Shown in pieces: positions 52,720 through 61,702 of a stretch of DNA of 64,000 nucleotides. Both the position numbers and the translations under genes were made by a program. Under the pieces are notes generated by a model. The model had not been told where the DNA came from. It did not search any database and worked only from the letters and a program-made list of their open reading frames with translations. Every line of letters begins with the position of its first letter. Within the stretch, counting starts at the first letter, position 1. The DNA is from Dyella tabacisoli (GTDB lineage Bacteria; Pseudomonadota; Gammaproteobacteria; Xanthomonadales; Rhodanobacteraceae): assembly GCF_003350925.1 (NCBI RefSeq), contig NZ_KZ857174.1:248001-312000 (forward strand), given 5' to 3'.

Positions 52720-53754
52720 ATGCGGATCAAGAGTAAAGCGACCTCGTTCGATATAGCCGACCGGGCCGGGGTCTCCCAAGCCACGGTGTCGCGTGCTTTG
52801 CGTGGCAGCCTGCAAGTCAGTGAAGAAACGCGGCGGCGGGTACAGGCGGCGGCGGATGAGCTTAATTACAAGGTCGACAAGAACGCTTCCAACTTACGCA
52901 AGCGGCATTCGGGTACGTTGGCCTTGCTGTTTTTCGAAGATCCGACCGCTGACGAATCGCATATCAATCCGTTTTTTCTTTCGATGCTCGGTTCGATTAC
53001 TCGTGCCTGTGCCAAGCATGGCTACGATTTGCTGATTTCGTTTCAGCAGTTTTCACGCGACTGGCACGCCGATTTCGCCGACAGCAAAAAGGCCGATGGC
53101 ATCATCTTGCTTGGCTATGGCGACTATCTGGCCTATTGCGACAAGCTGGGCAAGTTGCTGGCGCAGGAGACGCGCTTTGTCCGCTGGGGTGCGGTGCTGC
53201 CCGATCAACTCGATATTTCCATTGGTTGCGATAACTTCCATGGCGGTCGTGTAGTGGCCGAACATTTGCTCGACCAAGGTTGCCGGCAGATCGCGTTTCT
53301 CGGCGATGCCTCCAGTCATTACCCGGAATTTTTCGAACGCTATCGCGGCTATGCCGCTGCGCTGGAACAAGCGGGCCTGGCATTGGAAAGCTCGTTGCAG
53401 GTCAATGCCGAAAGCACGGAGCGTTCCGGCTATGAGGCGATGCAAACCTTGCTGCGGCGGCATATCGAATTCGATGCGGTGTTCGCCGCCAGCGACTTGA
53501 TCGCGATCGGTGCGCTGCACGCGTTGAACGAGCATGGCTTACGGGTGCCGCAAGATGTCGCGTTGGTCGGTTTCGACGACATCCCCATGGCCAGCTTCGT
53601 CAATCCGCCCTTGACCACGGTGGTGCAGGACACTAAGCAAGCCGGCGAGATGCTGGTGACCAATCTGCTGCGATTGATCCGCAATGAGCCGGCACAAAGC
53701 GCGATCTTGCCGGTGAAGCTGGTGGTGCGGCGGTCGAGTCTGCGCAAGCCGTAG
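52720..53754 (+). CDS. LacI-family transcriptional regulator
   Basis: A 344-residue LacI/GalR repressor. The DNA-binding headpiece is SFDIADRAGVSQATVSRALRGSLQVSEETRRRVQAAADELNY, and a type 1 periplasmic-binding-like effector domain follows. Effector-domain landmarks include LIISFQQFSRDW-like and ALVGFDDIPMASFVNPPLTTV. The ATG at 52720 follows AAGGTG; a GTG at 52708 is the alternative. No sugar-metabolism gene is adjacent, so its target is unknown. Confidence 0.92.
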   Translation: MRIKSKATSFDIADRAGVSQATVSRALRGSLQVSEETRRRVQAAADELNYKVDKNASNLRKRHSGTLALLFFEDPTADESHINPFFLSMLGSITRACAKHGYDLLISFQQFSRDWHADFADSKKADGIILLGYGDYLAYCDKLGKLLAQETRFVRWGAVLPDQLDISIGCDNFHGGRVVAEHLLDQGCRQIAFLGDASSHYPEFFERYRGYAAALEQAGLALESSLQVNAESTERSGYEAMQTLLRRHIEFDAVFAASDLIAIGALHALNEHGLRVPQDVALVGFDDIPMASFVNPPLTTVVQDTKQAGEMLVTNLLRLIRNEPAQSAILPVKLVVRRSSLRKP

Positions 53755-53940
53755 CGCCGGGTCTGCTCTGGGGTGTCTTAACGTCGAGTCCGTTCATGGA
53801 CGCACCCGCCTGCGTCCAATAGCAAAAAAGATTCGCCGGCCATTTCAATTTCTGGACCCGTAAACGTCTTAGACAAGACATAGCCATCACACGGGTCTCG
53901 CGTTTTGAACAAGCTGAACAACCAATCCGGGGCCGACACC

Positions 53941-55041
53941 ATGGATGCCGGGGCCATTTTTGCGGTCAGCGAATGCGCGGATGCCGGTCCGGGCATGTTC
54001 GACAGGCTGCGCCTGTTCGTCACTGAACGGCTGGCGCGTGCGCGTGGTCTGGCGCCCCCGCTCGCCTTGATGAACTTCGTAAGCTCATTGCGTGAACGTA
54101 CCGATTGGAGCGGCAGTCGGTTAAAGCGCTACATAAAGGCGGCCAAATACCTTGCGCGGGTGCTTTGCATGCCATTGCGGCATGGGCGGTATCTGGATTT
54201 CGTCTATCGCAATCAGGCGATGTGTACGTACCGGCGTCGGGATCCACGTGTGCTGGAGCGTCATTTTCATCGCTATATCAATGCGCATTGGAATCGGTCG
54301 GCACGCCTGCTGAGTATTCAGAGTCACTACCGGTTTGTGCTTACCCGGTTGCCCAAAGCATTGTTCGAGGCGATTTACACCGATGGCAACGCCACCTTGG
54401 GAACCGTCACTTTGAAAGACGGCAGCCCGCTGAAACTTTGCCTGCGACCGCCGATCCTGATGGGTTGCGAGGGTGAGTTGAGCATCGAGCTGCGTGATGC
54501 GAACGATCATCTGCTTTACCGCATTGTTCTTAGCGTCATCGACTATCGGCCAACGATCGCGATCGGCTGCATTCAGGGGCCCGCCGGGGAGAGCAGCAGG
54601 GATGTCGTACGCGATCTGACCCGAAACATGCATGGCATGCGGCCCAAGCAGCTAATGCTTTCGTTGGCTTATGCGTTTGCACGGCAATACGGTATCAAGC
54701 GTATTTGGACGGTGAGCAATGCGGCGCACCCTCTGCGTCAGGTTCGCCGTACATTCCAGGCCGACTACGATGCGTTCTGGCAGGAGCAGGGGGGCAGGCA
54801 AGTCGGCAATGGCTGGTTCATTCTTCCCGAGCAGCTCAGCCGGAAATCGGAATCGGAGGTTCCCAGCAACCATCGCTCGGCATTCCGCCGGCGCGAGGCA
54901 TTGCGTATCGAGATCGAGCGGCTGCTCGGCCATGCGCTTGAAGCGGCTCCCGCATGGTCGGCCAGAACTCCGTTGAAGCAAGGGTTAGAATCGGCTAAGT
55001 CATATCAAGATGATCGCCGGAAAGCGTCGTGGATAAGTTAG
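53941..55041 (+). CDS. VirK/YbjX-family protein (DUF535)
   Basis: A 366-residue VirK/YbjX (DUF535) protein. Landmarks are LMNFVSSLRERTDWSGSRLKRYIKAAKYL, PRVLERHFHRYINAHWNRSARLLSIQSHYRFV, and GPAGESSRDVVRDLTRNMHGMRPKQLMLSLAYAFARQYGI. The family has been linked to virulence, Shigella IcsA export and resistance to antimicrobial peptides; its biochemistry is not known. The ATG at 53941 is preferred over the TTG at 53905. It overlaps the start of the sigma-factor gene by 13 bases, so it is translated as part of the FecI/FecR operon, an unusual combination. Confidence 0.85.
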   Translation: MDAGAIFAVSECADAGPGMFDRLRLFVTERLARARGLAPPLALMNFVSSLRERTDWSGSRLKRYIKAAKYLARVLCMPLRHGRYLDFVYRNQAMCTYRRRDPRVLERHFHRYINAHWNRSARLLSIQSHYRFVLTRLPKALFEAIYTDGNATLGTVTLKDGSPLKLCLRPPILMGCEGELSIELRDANDHLLYRIVLSVIDYRPTIAIGCIQGPAGESSRDVVRDLTRNMHGMRPKQLMLSLAYAFARQYGIKRIWTVSNAAHPLRQVRRTFQADYDAFWQEQGGRQVGNGWFILPEQLSRKSESEVPSNHRSAFRRREALRIEIERLLGHALEAAPAWSARTPLKQGLESAKSYQDDRRKASWIS

Positions 55042-55586
55042 GTAAAGCCAGCGAGGCAGGCCTTGACGCCATGGCGCCGCCAGAACACGCGGCGCAGGTG
55101 TCGGAGCTGTTCCGCGAACACAATCGCGCATTGATCGCCTTTCTGCAGTGCCGGCTTAACTCCCTGTCCGATGCACAGGAGCTGGCGCAGGAAGCCTATA
55201 TGCGCATATTCACGCTGGAGCATCCCGAACAGGTCGGCTCTTTACGTGCCTACCTGTTTCGGATCGCGGCGAACCTGGCCGTCGATCGACTACGCATGCG
55301 CAAGGTGCGAAACGATATGTCTATTGAACAACCTGCCGAAGACTTGCACGTTGCCCCGGTTCCCGAGCGGCACGTATCGGCCATCGAACAAATGCGCGAT
55401 CTGCGCAAGGCGCTGCGCGAGTTGCCGACCAAGACCAGTCGGGCTTTCGTGATGCATGTGATCGAAGGACGCGATTTCAGCGTCGTTGCGCAAGCCATGA
55501 AAATCAGCGAGCGCATGGTGCGCTATCACGTCTCCAACGCGCTGGCGCACTGCCGCGCGCGGGTCGACGAACCGGAGATGCCATGA
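55029..55586 (+). CDS. ECF sigma factor (FecI-like)
   Basis: A 185-residue extracytoplasmic-function sigma factor. Region 2 includes ALIAFLQCRLNSLSDAQELAQEAYMRIF and LRAYLFRIAANLAVDRLRMRK. Region 4 includes LRKALRELPTKTSRAFVMHVIEGRDFSVVAQAMKISERMVRYHVSNAL. The FecI group is indicated by the linked FecR and TonB receptor. It starts with GTG at 55029 inside the end of the virK-like gene, and its stop overlaps the fecR ATG. It should direct transcription of the receptor gene, perhaps its own operon. Confidence 0.92.
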   Translation: MDKLGKASEAGLDAMAPPEHAAQVSELFREHNRALIAFLQCRLNSLSDAQELAQEAYMRIFTLEHPEQVGSLRAYLFRIAANLAVDRLRMRKVRNDMSIEQPAEDLHVAPVPERHVSAIEQMRDLRKALRELPTKTSRAFVMHVIEGRDFSVVAQAMKISERMVRYHVSNALAHCRARVDEPEMP

Positions 55587-56599
55587 TGGTAAAGACCAAG
55601 GAAGAGAAGATTTTGCTTGCGGGTATGCGGCTCGATGAGCGCACGCTGCACACGGCCGCCGATTGGTGGACGCGGCTGCGCGATCCCAATAGCGCGATCG
55701 AGACAGTGGAGCAATGGCTGGAATGGACCCATGCGAGTGAGCAGCATTTAATGGCTTTCGAACGGGTGACCGAACTGGCGAACCGGTTTGGCGAACTCGA
55801 TGATATGGCTCGTCGCCAACTGATCGCTGAATTCGCGCGGCCGACCGTATCGCTGCGTCGCTGGATTCCGCTGGCGGCAGCGGCTTCGGCACTGATGGCG
55901 TTGCTTGGCGGCTATCTGGCCTGGAGCCAGTTCGAGGCCCGTACGGCGCCACAGGTCTATGTCAGCGAGGTAGCCAATAACCGGGATATCACGCTATCGG
56001 ATGGCTCGACGGTGGCGCTGGGCGGTGCCACTACCTTGACCACGCGCTTCAACAAGAGCGAGCGCCAGGTTGAGTTAGGTGCCGGCGAAGCGTTTTTCGA
56101 GGTGGTACACAATGCGCAGCGACCCTTTGTCGTCACTGCCGGTAACCTATCCATTCGCGATGTAGGCACGGCTTTCGACGTGCGCCGCACCGGCCAGCAC
56201 GTAACTATCGCGGTCACCGAAGGGCGCGTGCAGATTTTCAACAAAGGCAGTGCGCGCGGCGAGAAGATGCTTGAGGCGGTTGCCGGTCAACTGGTCTCTT
56301 ACGATCCACTGAAGTCCACCATGAGCGTCAGCAGTATCACCTCCGAGCAGGCCACGGCATGGCGCAACGATCGGCTGGAATTCGTCAACGAGCCACTTGA
56401 TGTGGTGGTTGCCAATATCAACCGCTACAGCGCGCGCCCGCTGCATATCGCCGATGCCGATCTGGGGCCGCTGACCTTTACCGGCACCGTCAAGACAGAC
56501 GCCATCGACAGTTGGCTAAATGCCTTGCCGGAGGTTTTCCCCTTGCATGTGAGCAAGGGGACTCACCAAGTGGTGCTCTCCAGGGCGGGACGCCACTAG
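55583..56599 (+). CDS. FecR-family anti-sigma/signal transducer
   Basis: A 338-residue FecR protein. The N-terminal cytoplasmic part (about 1-95) contains a DUF4880-type segment, AADWWTRLRDPNSAIETVEQWLEWTHASEQHLMAFERV, and binds the sigma factor. A single span (RWIPLAAAASALMALLGGYLAW) follows, then a periplasmic FecR domain with DGSTVALGGATTLTTRFNKSERQVELGAGEAFFEV. The C-terminal STN-like part ends HVSKGTHQVVLSRAGRH. It contacts the STN domain of the downstream receptor in the periplasm. The ATG overlaps the sigma-factor stop. Confidence 0.93.
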   Translation: MMVKTKEEKILLAGMRLDERTLHTAADWWTRLRDPNSAIETVEQWLEWTHASEQHLMAFERVTELANRFGELDDMARRQLIAEFARPTVSLRRWIPLAAAASALMALLGGYLAWSQFEARTAPQVYVSEVANNRDITLSDGSTVALGGATTLTTRFNKSERQVELGAGEAFFEVVHNAQRPFVVTAGNLSIRDVGTAFDVRRTGQHVTIAVTEGRVQIFNKGSARGEKMLEAVAGQLVSYDPLKSTMSVSSITSEQATAWRNDRLEFVNEPLDVVVANINRYSARPLHIADADLGPLTFTGTVKTDAIDSWLNALPEVFPLHVSKGTHQVVLSRAGRH

Positions 56600-56742
56600 C
56601 GTGGGCAATGGACGGCTCGCCGGCATGCTGATGGCGGCATGGGCCGTTCCTAAACGCTGATTTAGTAGCTGCGTTGCCGTACTGCTATTCATGCCGGACG
56701 CGTGTCAAACTGCCCGCTTTCGCTTTGGGGAAAGCGGATGTC

Positions 56743-59154
56743 ATGAGCCGAGTTGTCCTGCTGTTCGCCTGCGCCTGCCTGGCGGTGCCCTTTGCCGCAT
56801 TCGGTGCGGCGGAGATGCCGGTGCGTACCGCATCGGCGGCGTTGCCGATCCATTTTGCGATCCCGCCGCAAGCGCTTTCCACGGCGTTGATCGCTTTCGG
56901 CAAACAGGCCAATGTGCAGGTGCTCACCGCCGGTGGCACCATCGAAGCCTTTCACTCGGGCGGTGTGAACGGTTCGCTCAGCGCAGACGCGGCACTCGTC
57001 AGCTTGCTGCAAGGTAGCGGGCTGAGTTACGAATTTGTCGACGCGGGAACCGTAGTGGTCAGGCCGTTGGCGCCGATACCGGCCGGCTCGTCCCATACGG
57101 CGCTGGCGGCCCCAGCCGGCGCGGCCATCGCCGATGCCAAGCTGCTTGCGCCGGTGCACTCTCAAGGATTGGTTGGGCGGGATATCGGTTATATGGCCGA
57201 CGTCAGCAGCAGTGCCACGCGCACCGACTCCGCGCTGATCGATGTGCCGCAGTCGATCAGCATCGTCACACGTGACCTGATGGATTCGCAGCAGATCCTC
57301 ACCGTGGCCGACGCCGTGCGCAATGTCGCAGGTGTGCAGGCGATTGATGGCTCAGCCGGCGTGCCGTTATTCCAGATACGCGGCTTTTACACCGGCAGCG
57401 GCATGACCGACGGCATGCCCAACAGCTTTACCGGTTCGAGCGACTTCCCCCCGTTGATCGGCGTGGAGCGGGTGGAGGTGTTGAAAGGGCCGCAGTCAGT
57501 CCTGGGCGATTACTCGGTCAATAATAATTTCGGCGGCCTTATCAACGTGGTGATGAAGCAGCCACAGAGCGAGCCGGTTCGCCAGCTTAGCTACGCGGTG
57601 GGCGAACGCGGCGACACCCAGATCGGTGTCGATCTGGCCGGGCCACTGACCGGCAGCAAAAGCCTGACCTATCGGTTGGTGCTATCGGGCGAATATGCGG
57701 ACCGCACGACACAGGGCTATTACGGTCAGCGCAACAGCTATTTCGCGCCGTCTATCGGCTGGCAAGACGAGAAGACCAAGATCGTTGTCGGCGGCGCGCG
57801 CATCATCAACCGGTTGCCTATTCCCGATCACACGATACTGCTCGACAGCAGTGTCGATTCCGCTACGCCTGCGGGTCTTTTGCTGGGCAATCCGAGCGAT
57901 CACGCGACGTATCAGACCAGCCGCTTTTATTACCTGTTCGAGCACCGGTTCAATAATGACTGGACGTTCCGCAGTCATGGTCAATACGTCAGCCAGACCA
58001 TAAGTCAGCAGAACTGGACGCTGAGCAATGCCATGCCCAGCGGCGATGTCAATGCGATGGCGGAGGTCTACCGCTATTCCGATGCGTATTACACCTTGCA
58101 GAACGACATCGTCGGCATCTTCCAGCACGGCATGCTGACGCACCGTGTGGTACTCGGCTTCGACTATGCGCGTTCGCATGTCGGCAGCAGCGACGATTTT
58201 CTCGATACCAGCGCTGGCTTCGCGCATAACGTCTTTACTTCCGAACCGCTGCCGTCCGCGAAGTCGGTGATTCAGCCGAGCAACGACTTTCATACGCCGG
58301 GAAGCCCTTGGTCGACCAATAGCGGTCTGTTTCTGCAAGACCAGATCGCGATCGGCGAGTATTGGGATGTGCTGCTGGCGTTGCGTCGCTGGTCCTATGA
58401 GCTTTCGACTGACGACATCAACGGCAACGCCTGGACCTTGCACAAGACGCAATGGGTGCCTAACGTCGGTGTGGTCTATAAGGCCACGCCCGAGATCTCG
58501 CTCTTTGCCAGCACCGCCAGCGGCTTTCAGCCCGACACCCTGCTAGGGCAGAACGGCCAGCCCTTGATGCCGGCATTTTCGCGACAGCTCGAAGCCGGCG
58601 CGAAGTTCGATCTATTCCAGCATCAGGCCCGGCTGACCGCCTCGGCCTATCGCATCATGCTCGACCGCAGTGTGGATGTGCTCTCGGTGCAGCCGCCGTT
58701 TTTCGCCATGCCGGGTCCGGGTCAAACCAACGAGGGCCTGGAGGTCGAGTTCACCGGCCGCGTGGCCCCCGGCATGGATATCAGCGCAAGCTACACCAAC
58801 GCGCATATTCGCAATCACGACGGCAGCTTGCCGACCGGCGCGTCCCGCCAGCGCTTCAATCTGTGGGCCAGCTATTGGTTTCAGGGCGAGGCGCTGCATG
58901 GCTGGGGCGTCGCCGCCGGTGTGCTTGCACGCAGCCACAGCCTGGGGCAAATCTCGGACGACAGCGCTTATTTCAATATCCCCGGACAGGCCAGGGTCGA
59001 TGCCAATGTGTCCTACCGCGCGAAGCATTGGGGGGTGACGCTAGGCATCAAGAATCTGTTCGGCAGAAACCTGTACAGCGATCTGTTTGACGAGCGATTC
59101 GTCTCGCTGCACAACCGGCGAACTTATATGTTGACCGGTACTTATGATTTTTGA
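56743..59154 (+). CDS. TonB-dependent siderophore receptor with N-terminal signalling (STN) domain
   Basis: An 803-residue transducer receptor. Signal peptide MSRVVLLFACACLAVPFAAFGA is followed by the STN secretin/TonB signalling domain (about 40-115: FAIPPQALSTALIAFGKQANVQVL). Next come the plug (LIDVPQSISIVTRDLMDSQQILTVADAVRNVAGVQ, VEVLKGPQSVLGDYSVNNNFGGLINVVMK) and a barrel ending in the aromatic tail TYMLTGTYDF. The ATG at 56743 starts the signal peptide after GGGGAAAGCGG. With the sigma factor and FecR upstream it forms a complete cell-surface signalling system. The ligand, probably a ferric siderophore made by another organism, cannot be deduced. No Fur box was found in the operon's 5' region. 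Confidence 0.94.
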   Translation: MSRVVLLFACACLAVPFAAFGAAEMPVRTASAALPIHFAIPPQALSTALIAFGKQANVQVLTAGGTIEAFHSGGVNGSLSADAALVSLLQGSGLSYEFVDAGTVVVRPLAPIPAGSSHTALAAPAGAAIADAKLLAPVHSQGLVGRDIGYMADVSSSATRTDSALIDVPQSISIVTRDLMDSQQILTVADAVRNVAGVQAIDGSAGVPLFQIRGFYTGSGMTDGMPNSFTGSSDFPPLIGVERVEVLKGPQSVLGDYSVNNNFGGLINVVMKQPQSEPVRQLSYAVGERGDTQIGVDLAGPLTGSKSLTYRLVLSGEYADRTTQGYYGQRNSYFAPSIGWQDEKTKIVVGGARIINRLPIPDHTILLDSSVDSATPAGLLLGNPSDHATYQTSRFYYLFEHRFNNDWTFRSHGQYVSQTISQQNWTLSNAMPSGDVNAMAEVYRYSDAYYTLQNDIVGIFQHGMLTHRVVLGFDYARSHVGSSDDFLDTSAGFAHNVFTSEPLPSAKSVIQPSNDFHTPGSPWSTNSGLFLQDQIAIGEYWDVLLALRRWSYELSTDDINGNAWTLHKTQWVPNVGVVYKATPEISLFASTASGFQPDTLLGQNGQPLMPAFSRQLEAGAKFDLFQHQARLTASAYRIMLDRSVDVLSVQPPFFAMPGPGQTNEGLEVEFTGRVAPGMDISASYTNAHIRNHDGSLPTGASRQRFNLWASYWFQGEALHGWGVAAGVLARSHSLGQISDDSAYFNIPGQARVDANVSYRAKHWGVTLGIKNLFGRNLYSDLFDERFVSLHNRRTYMLTGTYDF

Positions 59155-59423
59155 ATGCGGGACAGAGGTCTCGGGTGGCAGTGTGATTCCTCATGTCGCG
59201 TACAGTACAGACATGGTTCGGATGGAACGGCATTTATTCCAGTGAGGGTGCCACAGTATCTAGTGGATGCAGGCCCATCTTATGGAAGTACGTGGCTGGG
59301 CGAGGGTATTCGGGTGCTCCATCATGGGAGCCCTGCGGGTGGCATAGCGGTAGGGTCTACGGCTGCTATTGGAAGATCATTTGTGACATCATCTGGATAT
59401 ATTCAGTGCGGGTGTCCAACCTG
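59155..59423. other. Intergenic region, falling GC content
   Basis: No convincing gene. Short open frames run through but lack family features. The base composition becomes AT-richer towards 59423, leading into the small membrane-protein gene. Confidence 0.4.
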
Positions 59424-59711
59424 ATGTTTATGATCTTGTGGTCTTTATTTGCGGCTGTAGTTATCGCCATATCATTTTTGCGCGCTAAAGTCATTTACAT
59501 ATTACGATTGAGATATCCAGGTATATACGACAACGTTGGTCGTCCAGGTTATATGACTAATACGACTGGATTTGTTAATAAATTAAGAATTGGATATTCA
59601 AAAGAAATGCTTCCATCGGATTATTTATATGTCAGATGGATAAATGTTCTAAATCCGGTTGCGGCTTTACTTATGCTTGTATTTGTGATTTACGTGGTGG
59701 TCACTGATTGA
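59424..59711 (+). CDS. Small AT-rich predicted membrane protein, unknown
   Basis: A 95-residue protein of unknown family beginning MFMILWSLFAAVVIAISFLRAKVIYILRLRYPG. It has a membrane span at each end (about 3-20 and 75-93) and a polar middle with GRPGYMTNTTGFVNKLRIGYSKEM. The base composition is much richer in A+T than the rest of the window, with codons such as tta, ata and aat that are rare nearby, which suggests recent acquisition. The start at 59424 is preferred; the frame is open upstream to 59193. No function can be assigned. Confidence 0.55.
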   Translation: MFMILWSLFAAVVIAISFLRAKVIYILRLRYPGIYDNVGRPGYMTNTTGFVNKLRIGYSKEMLPSDYLYVRWINVLNPVAALLMLVFVIYVVVTD

Positions 59712-59752
59712 CTAAGGTGTCGAATGGGTTGTTATTTCCAAGGATAGGTATG

Positions 59753-60757
59753 TTAAATACCAGTCTGCATGGCCCGCTGCAATCGCCGATTCTTGCGGCG
59801 ACGCAGTAGTCCGCGCAGTCCCCATCCGATAAGCACCATCACCACGACAACGGCTGAGCCGAACAGCCACAGCATGCGGGTCTGGTTGTACATCACGAAG
59901 ATGCCGTCGGTGCTGTAGATGCCATTGAAGTGGGCGAGGGTTGCCGGCAGGCCGAGTAAGTCCTGCTTGGTCATGGGCAGGGCGTGTTCGTGCGGATGGT
60001 AGGTGCCGCCCATCGGCAGGTTCTGGCCGTTGGCATCGAGTTCGATATGGCCGCCCAGTACATAGCTGACTGGCCGGGTACTGACGAAGTCGACGATGCG
60101 CTGCGCACTGGCGAGGTCTGCTTTGCTGTCGTCGATGATGAGTCGTCCGGGCATGAAGAAGTCGCCGGAGAACACTAGCCCGGTCGCGCGGTCGTAGTAC
60201 GTCACATGGGACGGGTAGTGTCCGGGGGTCGGCAGCACGTCGACCACGCGGTCGCCCAAATCCACCTGGGCAACGCCGTTCGGCCAATCCTTAAAGCCGA
60301 AATACTGTTGCACGTGAGCAAGGTCGGTACCGGCCACATCGACATGCGGCAATGCCTGGAATTGAGGGTCCGCCGAACGGTGATCGAGATGGCCATGGGT
60401 ATGCACCACGACCAGCGGCAGTTTCGCCGCACCTTCTCCGGGCAATAGCGACATCACCGTTGAGGCCAACGGCATCTGCTTGGGATCGGCGATGTCGCCG
60501 GTGTCGATCAATAGCGCCTTGTTCGACCCCACCAGCAAATACATAAAGGGTGCTTCTTCGGTACTGCACGGGTTCTCGCGCAGAATAAATGTCTGAGCGT
60601 TATATCGATGCACCTGCAACGGCGCTTGCGGGTGGGCGGCACAGTCTTCCGCACCGGGGTTCCACTGCACTTCCATCGAACCGGGTACAAGTTGCGCGTG
60701 GGCGCTCGGGGTCAACAGCAGTCCAGCAAGCAGCCATGCATGGAGTATCGGTTTCAT
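59753..60757 (-). CDS. Exported, membrane-anchored MBL-fold hydrolase
   Basis: A 334-residue protein with signal peptide MKPILHAWLLAGLLLTPSAHAQ and an MBL-fold metal site: VVVHTHGHLDHRSADPQF (HxHxDH), a second histidine in PTPGHYPSHVTYY, FSGDFFMPGRL with the bridging Asp, and YVLGGHIELDANG with the late His. A C-terminal span (RMLWLFGSAVVVVMVLIGWGL) followed by arginines anchors it in the inner membrane, with the enzyme facing the periplasm. The substrate is unknown. The start at 60757 begins the signal peptide. Confidence 0.88.
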   Translation of the reverse strand: MKPILHAWLLAGLLLTPSAHAQLVPGSMEVQWNPGAEDCAAHPQAPLQVHRYNAQTFILRENPCSTEEAPFMYLLVGSNKALLIDTGDIADPKQMPLASTVMSLLPGEGAAKLPLVVVHTHGHLDHRSADPQFQALPHVDVAGTDLAHVQQYFGFKDWPNGVAQVDLGDRVVDVLPTPGHYPSHVTYYDRATGLVFSGDFFMPGRLIIDDSKADLASAQRIVDFVSTRPVSYVLGGHIELDANGQNLPMGGTYHPHEHALPMTKQDLLGLPATLAHFNGIYSTDGIFVMYNQTRMLWLFGSAVVVVMVLIGWGLRGLLRRRKNRRLQRAMQTGI

Positions 60758-61072
60758 CACAAGGGCCTGGGCAGGGTTAGTGGAGATTTGGACGATTGGC
60801 GAGTGAGATGTCACAGCGAGACAAAGCGTTTAAGCGTGAGATTGAATTTGCACGGCTGCTCCGGCCCCTCCCCCTGCTTGAAGGGGGAGGCTGGGAGGGG
60901 GTGAAATCTTGCGGCTAGTCCGCACTCCTCCTCAACCATCCCCTGCTTGTCCCGAAAAAGGGACTCCCTTCGGGAGCAGGGAGGAGGCTGACTGAGGTGA
61001 ACTTCTGAGACTTTGTGCTACGGACTGCCGGACAATAGCGCACAGAGCGAGCACCTATCGGCGACCCATCCT
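60758..61072. other. Intergenic region with GC-rich hairpin repeat
   Basis: About 315 bases between divergent genes. The main feature is the dispersed repeat at 60866-60991. No clear promoter or operator was recognised in the rest. Confidence 0.5.
60866..60991. repeat. GC-rich dispersed hairpin repeat (copy 8)
   Basis: CCCCTCCCCCTGC-TTGAA-GGGGGAGGCTGGGAGGGGG, then a second unit with CCCCTGCTTGTCCCGAAAAAGGGACTCCCTTCGGGAGCAGGG. It is the same two-part layout as copies 1, 5 and 7. Confidence 0.75.
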
Positions 61073-61693
61073 GTGAGCGTTAACGTGCATTTATCTCCCC
61101 TGCCGGCCTGGCCTGGCGTGCCTTTGCCACGATCCTTTTACGATCGCGATCCGCTCGTCGTAGCGCCAGAGCTGCTCAATAAAGTGCTGGCATCTTCTAG
61201 TGGACGTGCCGGCCGCATCGTCGAGGTCGAGGCCTATCGTGGAGATATCGACCCTGCCGCGCATACCTATAGGGGCAAGACGGCGCGTAACGCGACGATG
61301 TTCGGGCCACCCGGCTTTATGTATGTCTATTTCACTTATGGGATGCATTGGTGTTGCAACACCGTTTGCGAAGCTGAGGGGCAGGGCTCGGGGGTATTGC
61401 TGCGCGCATTGGAGCCCATCGCGGGCATTGAGCAAATGCGCAGCGCACGCGCGCGCGTCAAGCGCGACCAAGAGTTATGCAGTGGCCCGGCGCGCCTCAC
61501 CCAGGCGATGGGGATTGCCGGTGCTCAGAACGGTATTGATCTAGTCTCGGCGCAGCAGGGTTTCAGCGTGCTTGACGATGGCATCGCACCACCGGAAAAC
61601 CTCGTCGGCACGGCACGCATCGGTATCAGTCGCGGCATGGAGCACCTGTGGCGCTGGTATGTCCCAGGCAACGTCAATGTGTCGAAGCGATAA
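61073..61693 (+). CDS. DNA-3-methyladenine glycosylase (AAG/MPG family)
   Basis: A protein of about 206 residues of the mammalian-type alkyladenine glycosylase family, which removes alkylated purines in base-excision repair. Motifs are RSFYDRDPLVVAPELLNKVL, IVEVEAYRGDIDPAAHTYRGKTARNATMFGPPGFMYVYFTYGMHWCCN with the catalytic glutamate, and LCSGPARLTQAMGI. The start is uncertain: there is no ATG near the conserved N-terminus, so the GTG at 61073 is chosen, with GTG at 61085 equally possible and a TTG at 61013 less likely. Confidence 0.9.
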   Translation: MSVNVHLSPLPAWPGVPLPRSFYDRDPLVVAPELLNKVLASSSGRAGRIVEVEAYRGDIDPAAHTYRGKTARNATMFGPPGFMYVYFTYGMHWCCNTVCEAEGQGSGVLLRALEPIAGIEQMRSARARVKRDQELCSGPARLTQAMGIAGAQNGIDLVSAQQGFSVLDDGIAPPENLVGTARIGISRGMEHLWRWYVPGNVNVSKR

Positions 61694-61702
61694 GCCTCTG
61701 AT

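Noticed and set aside
59155-59424. 89-codon frame after the TonB receptor
   Set aside because: No family features or Shine-Dalgarno, and it is in a different frame from the better-supported membrane-protein gene that follows.
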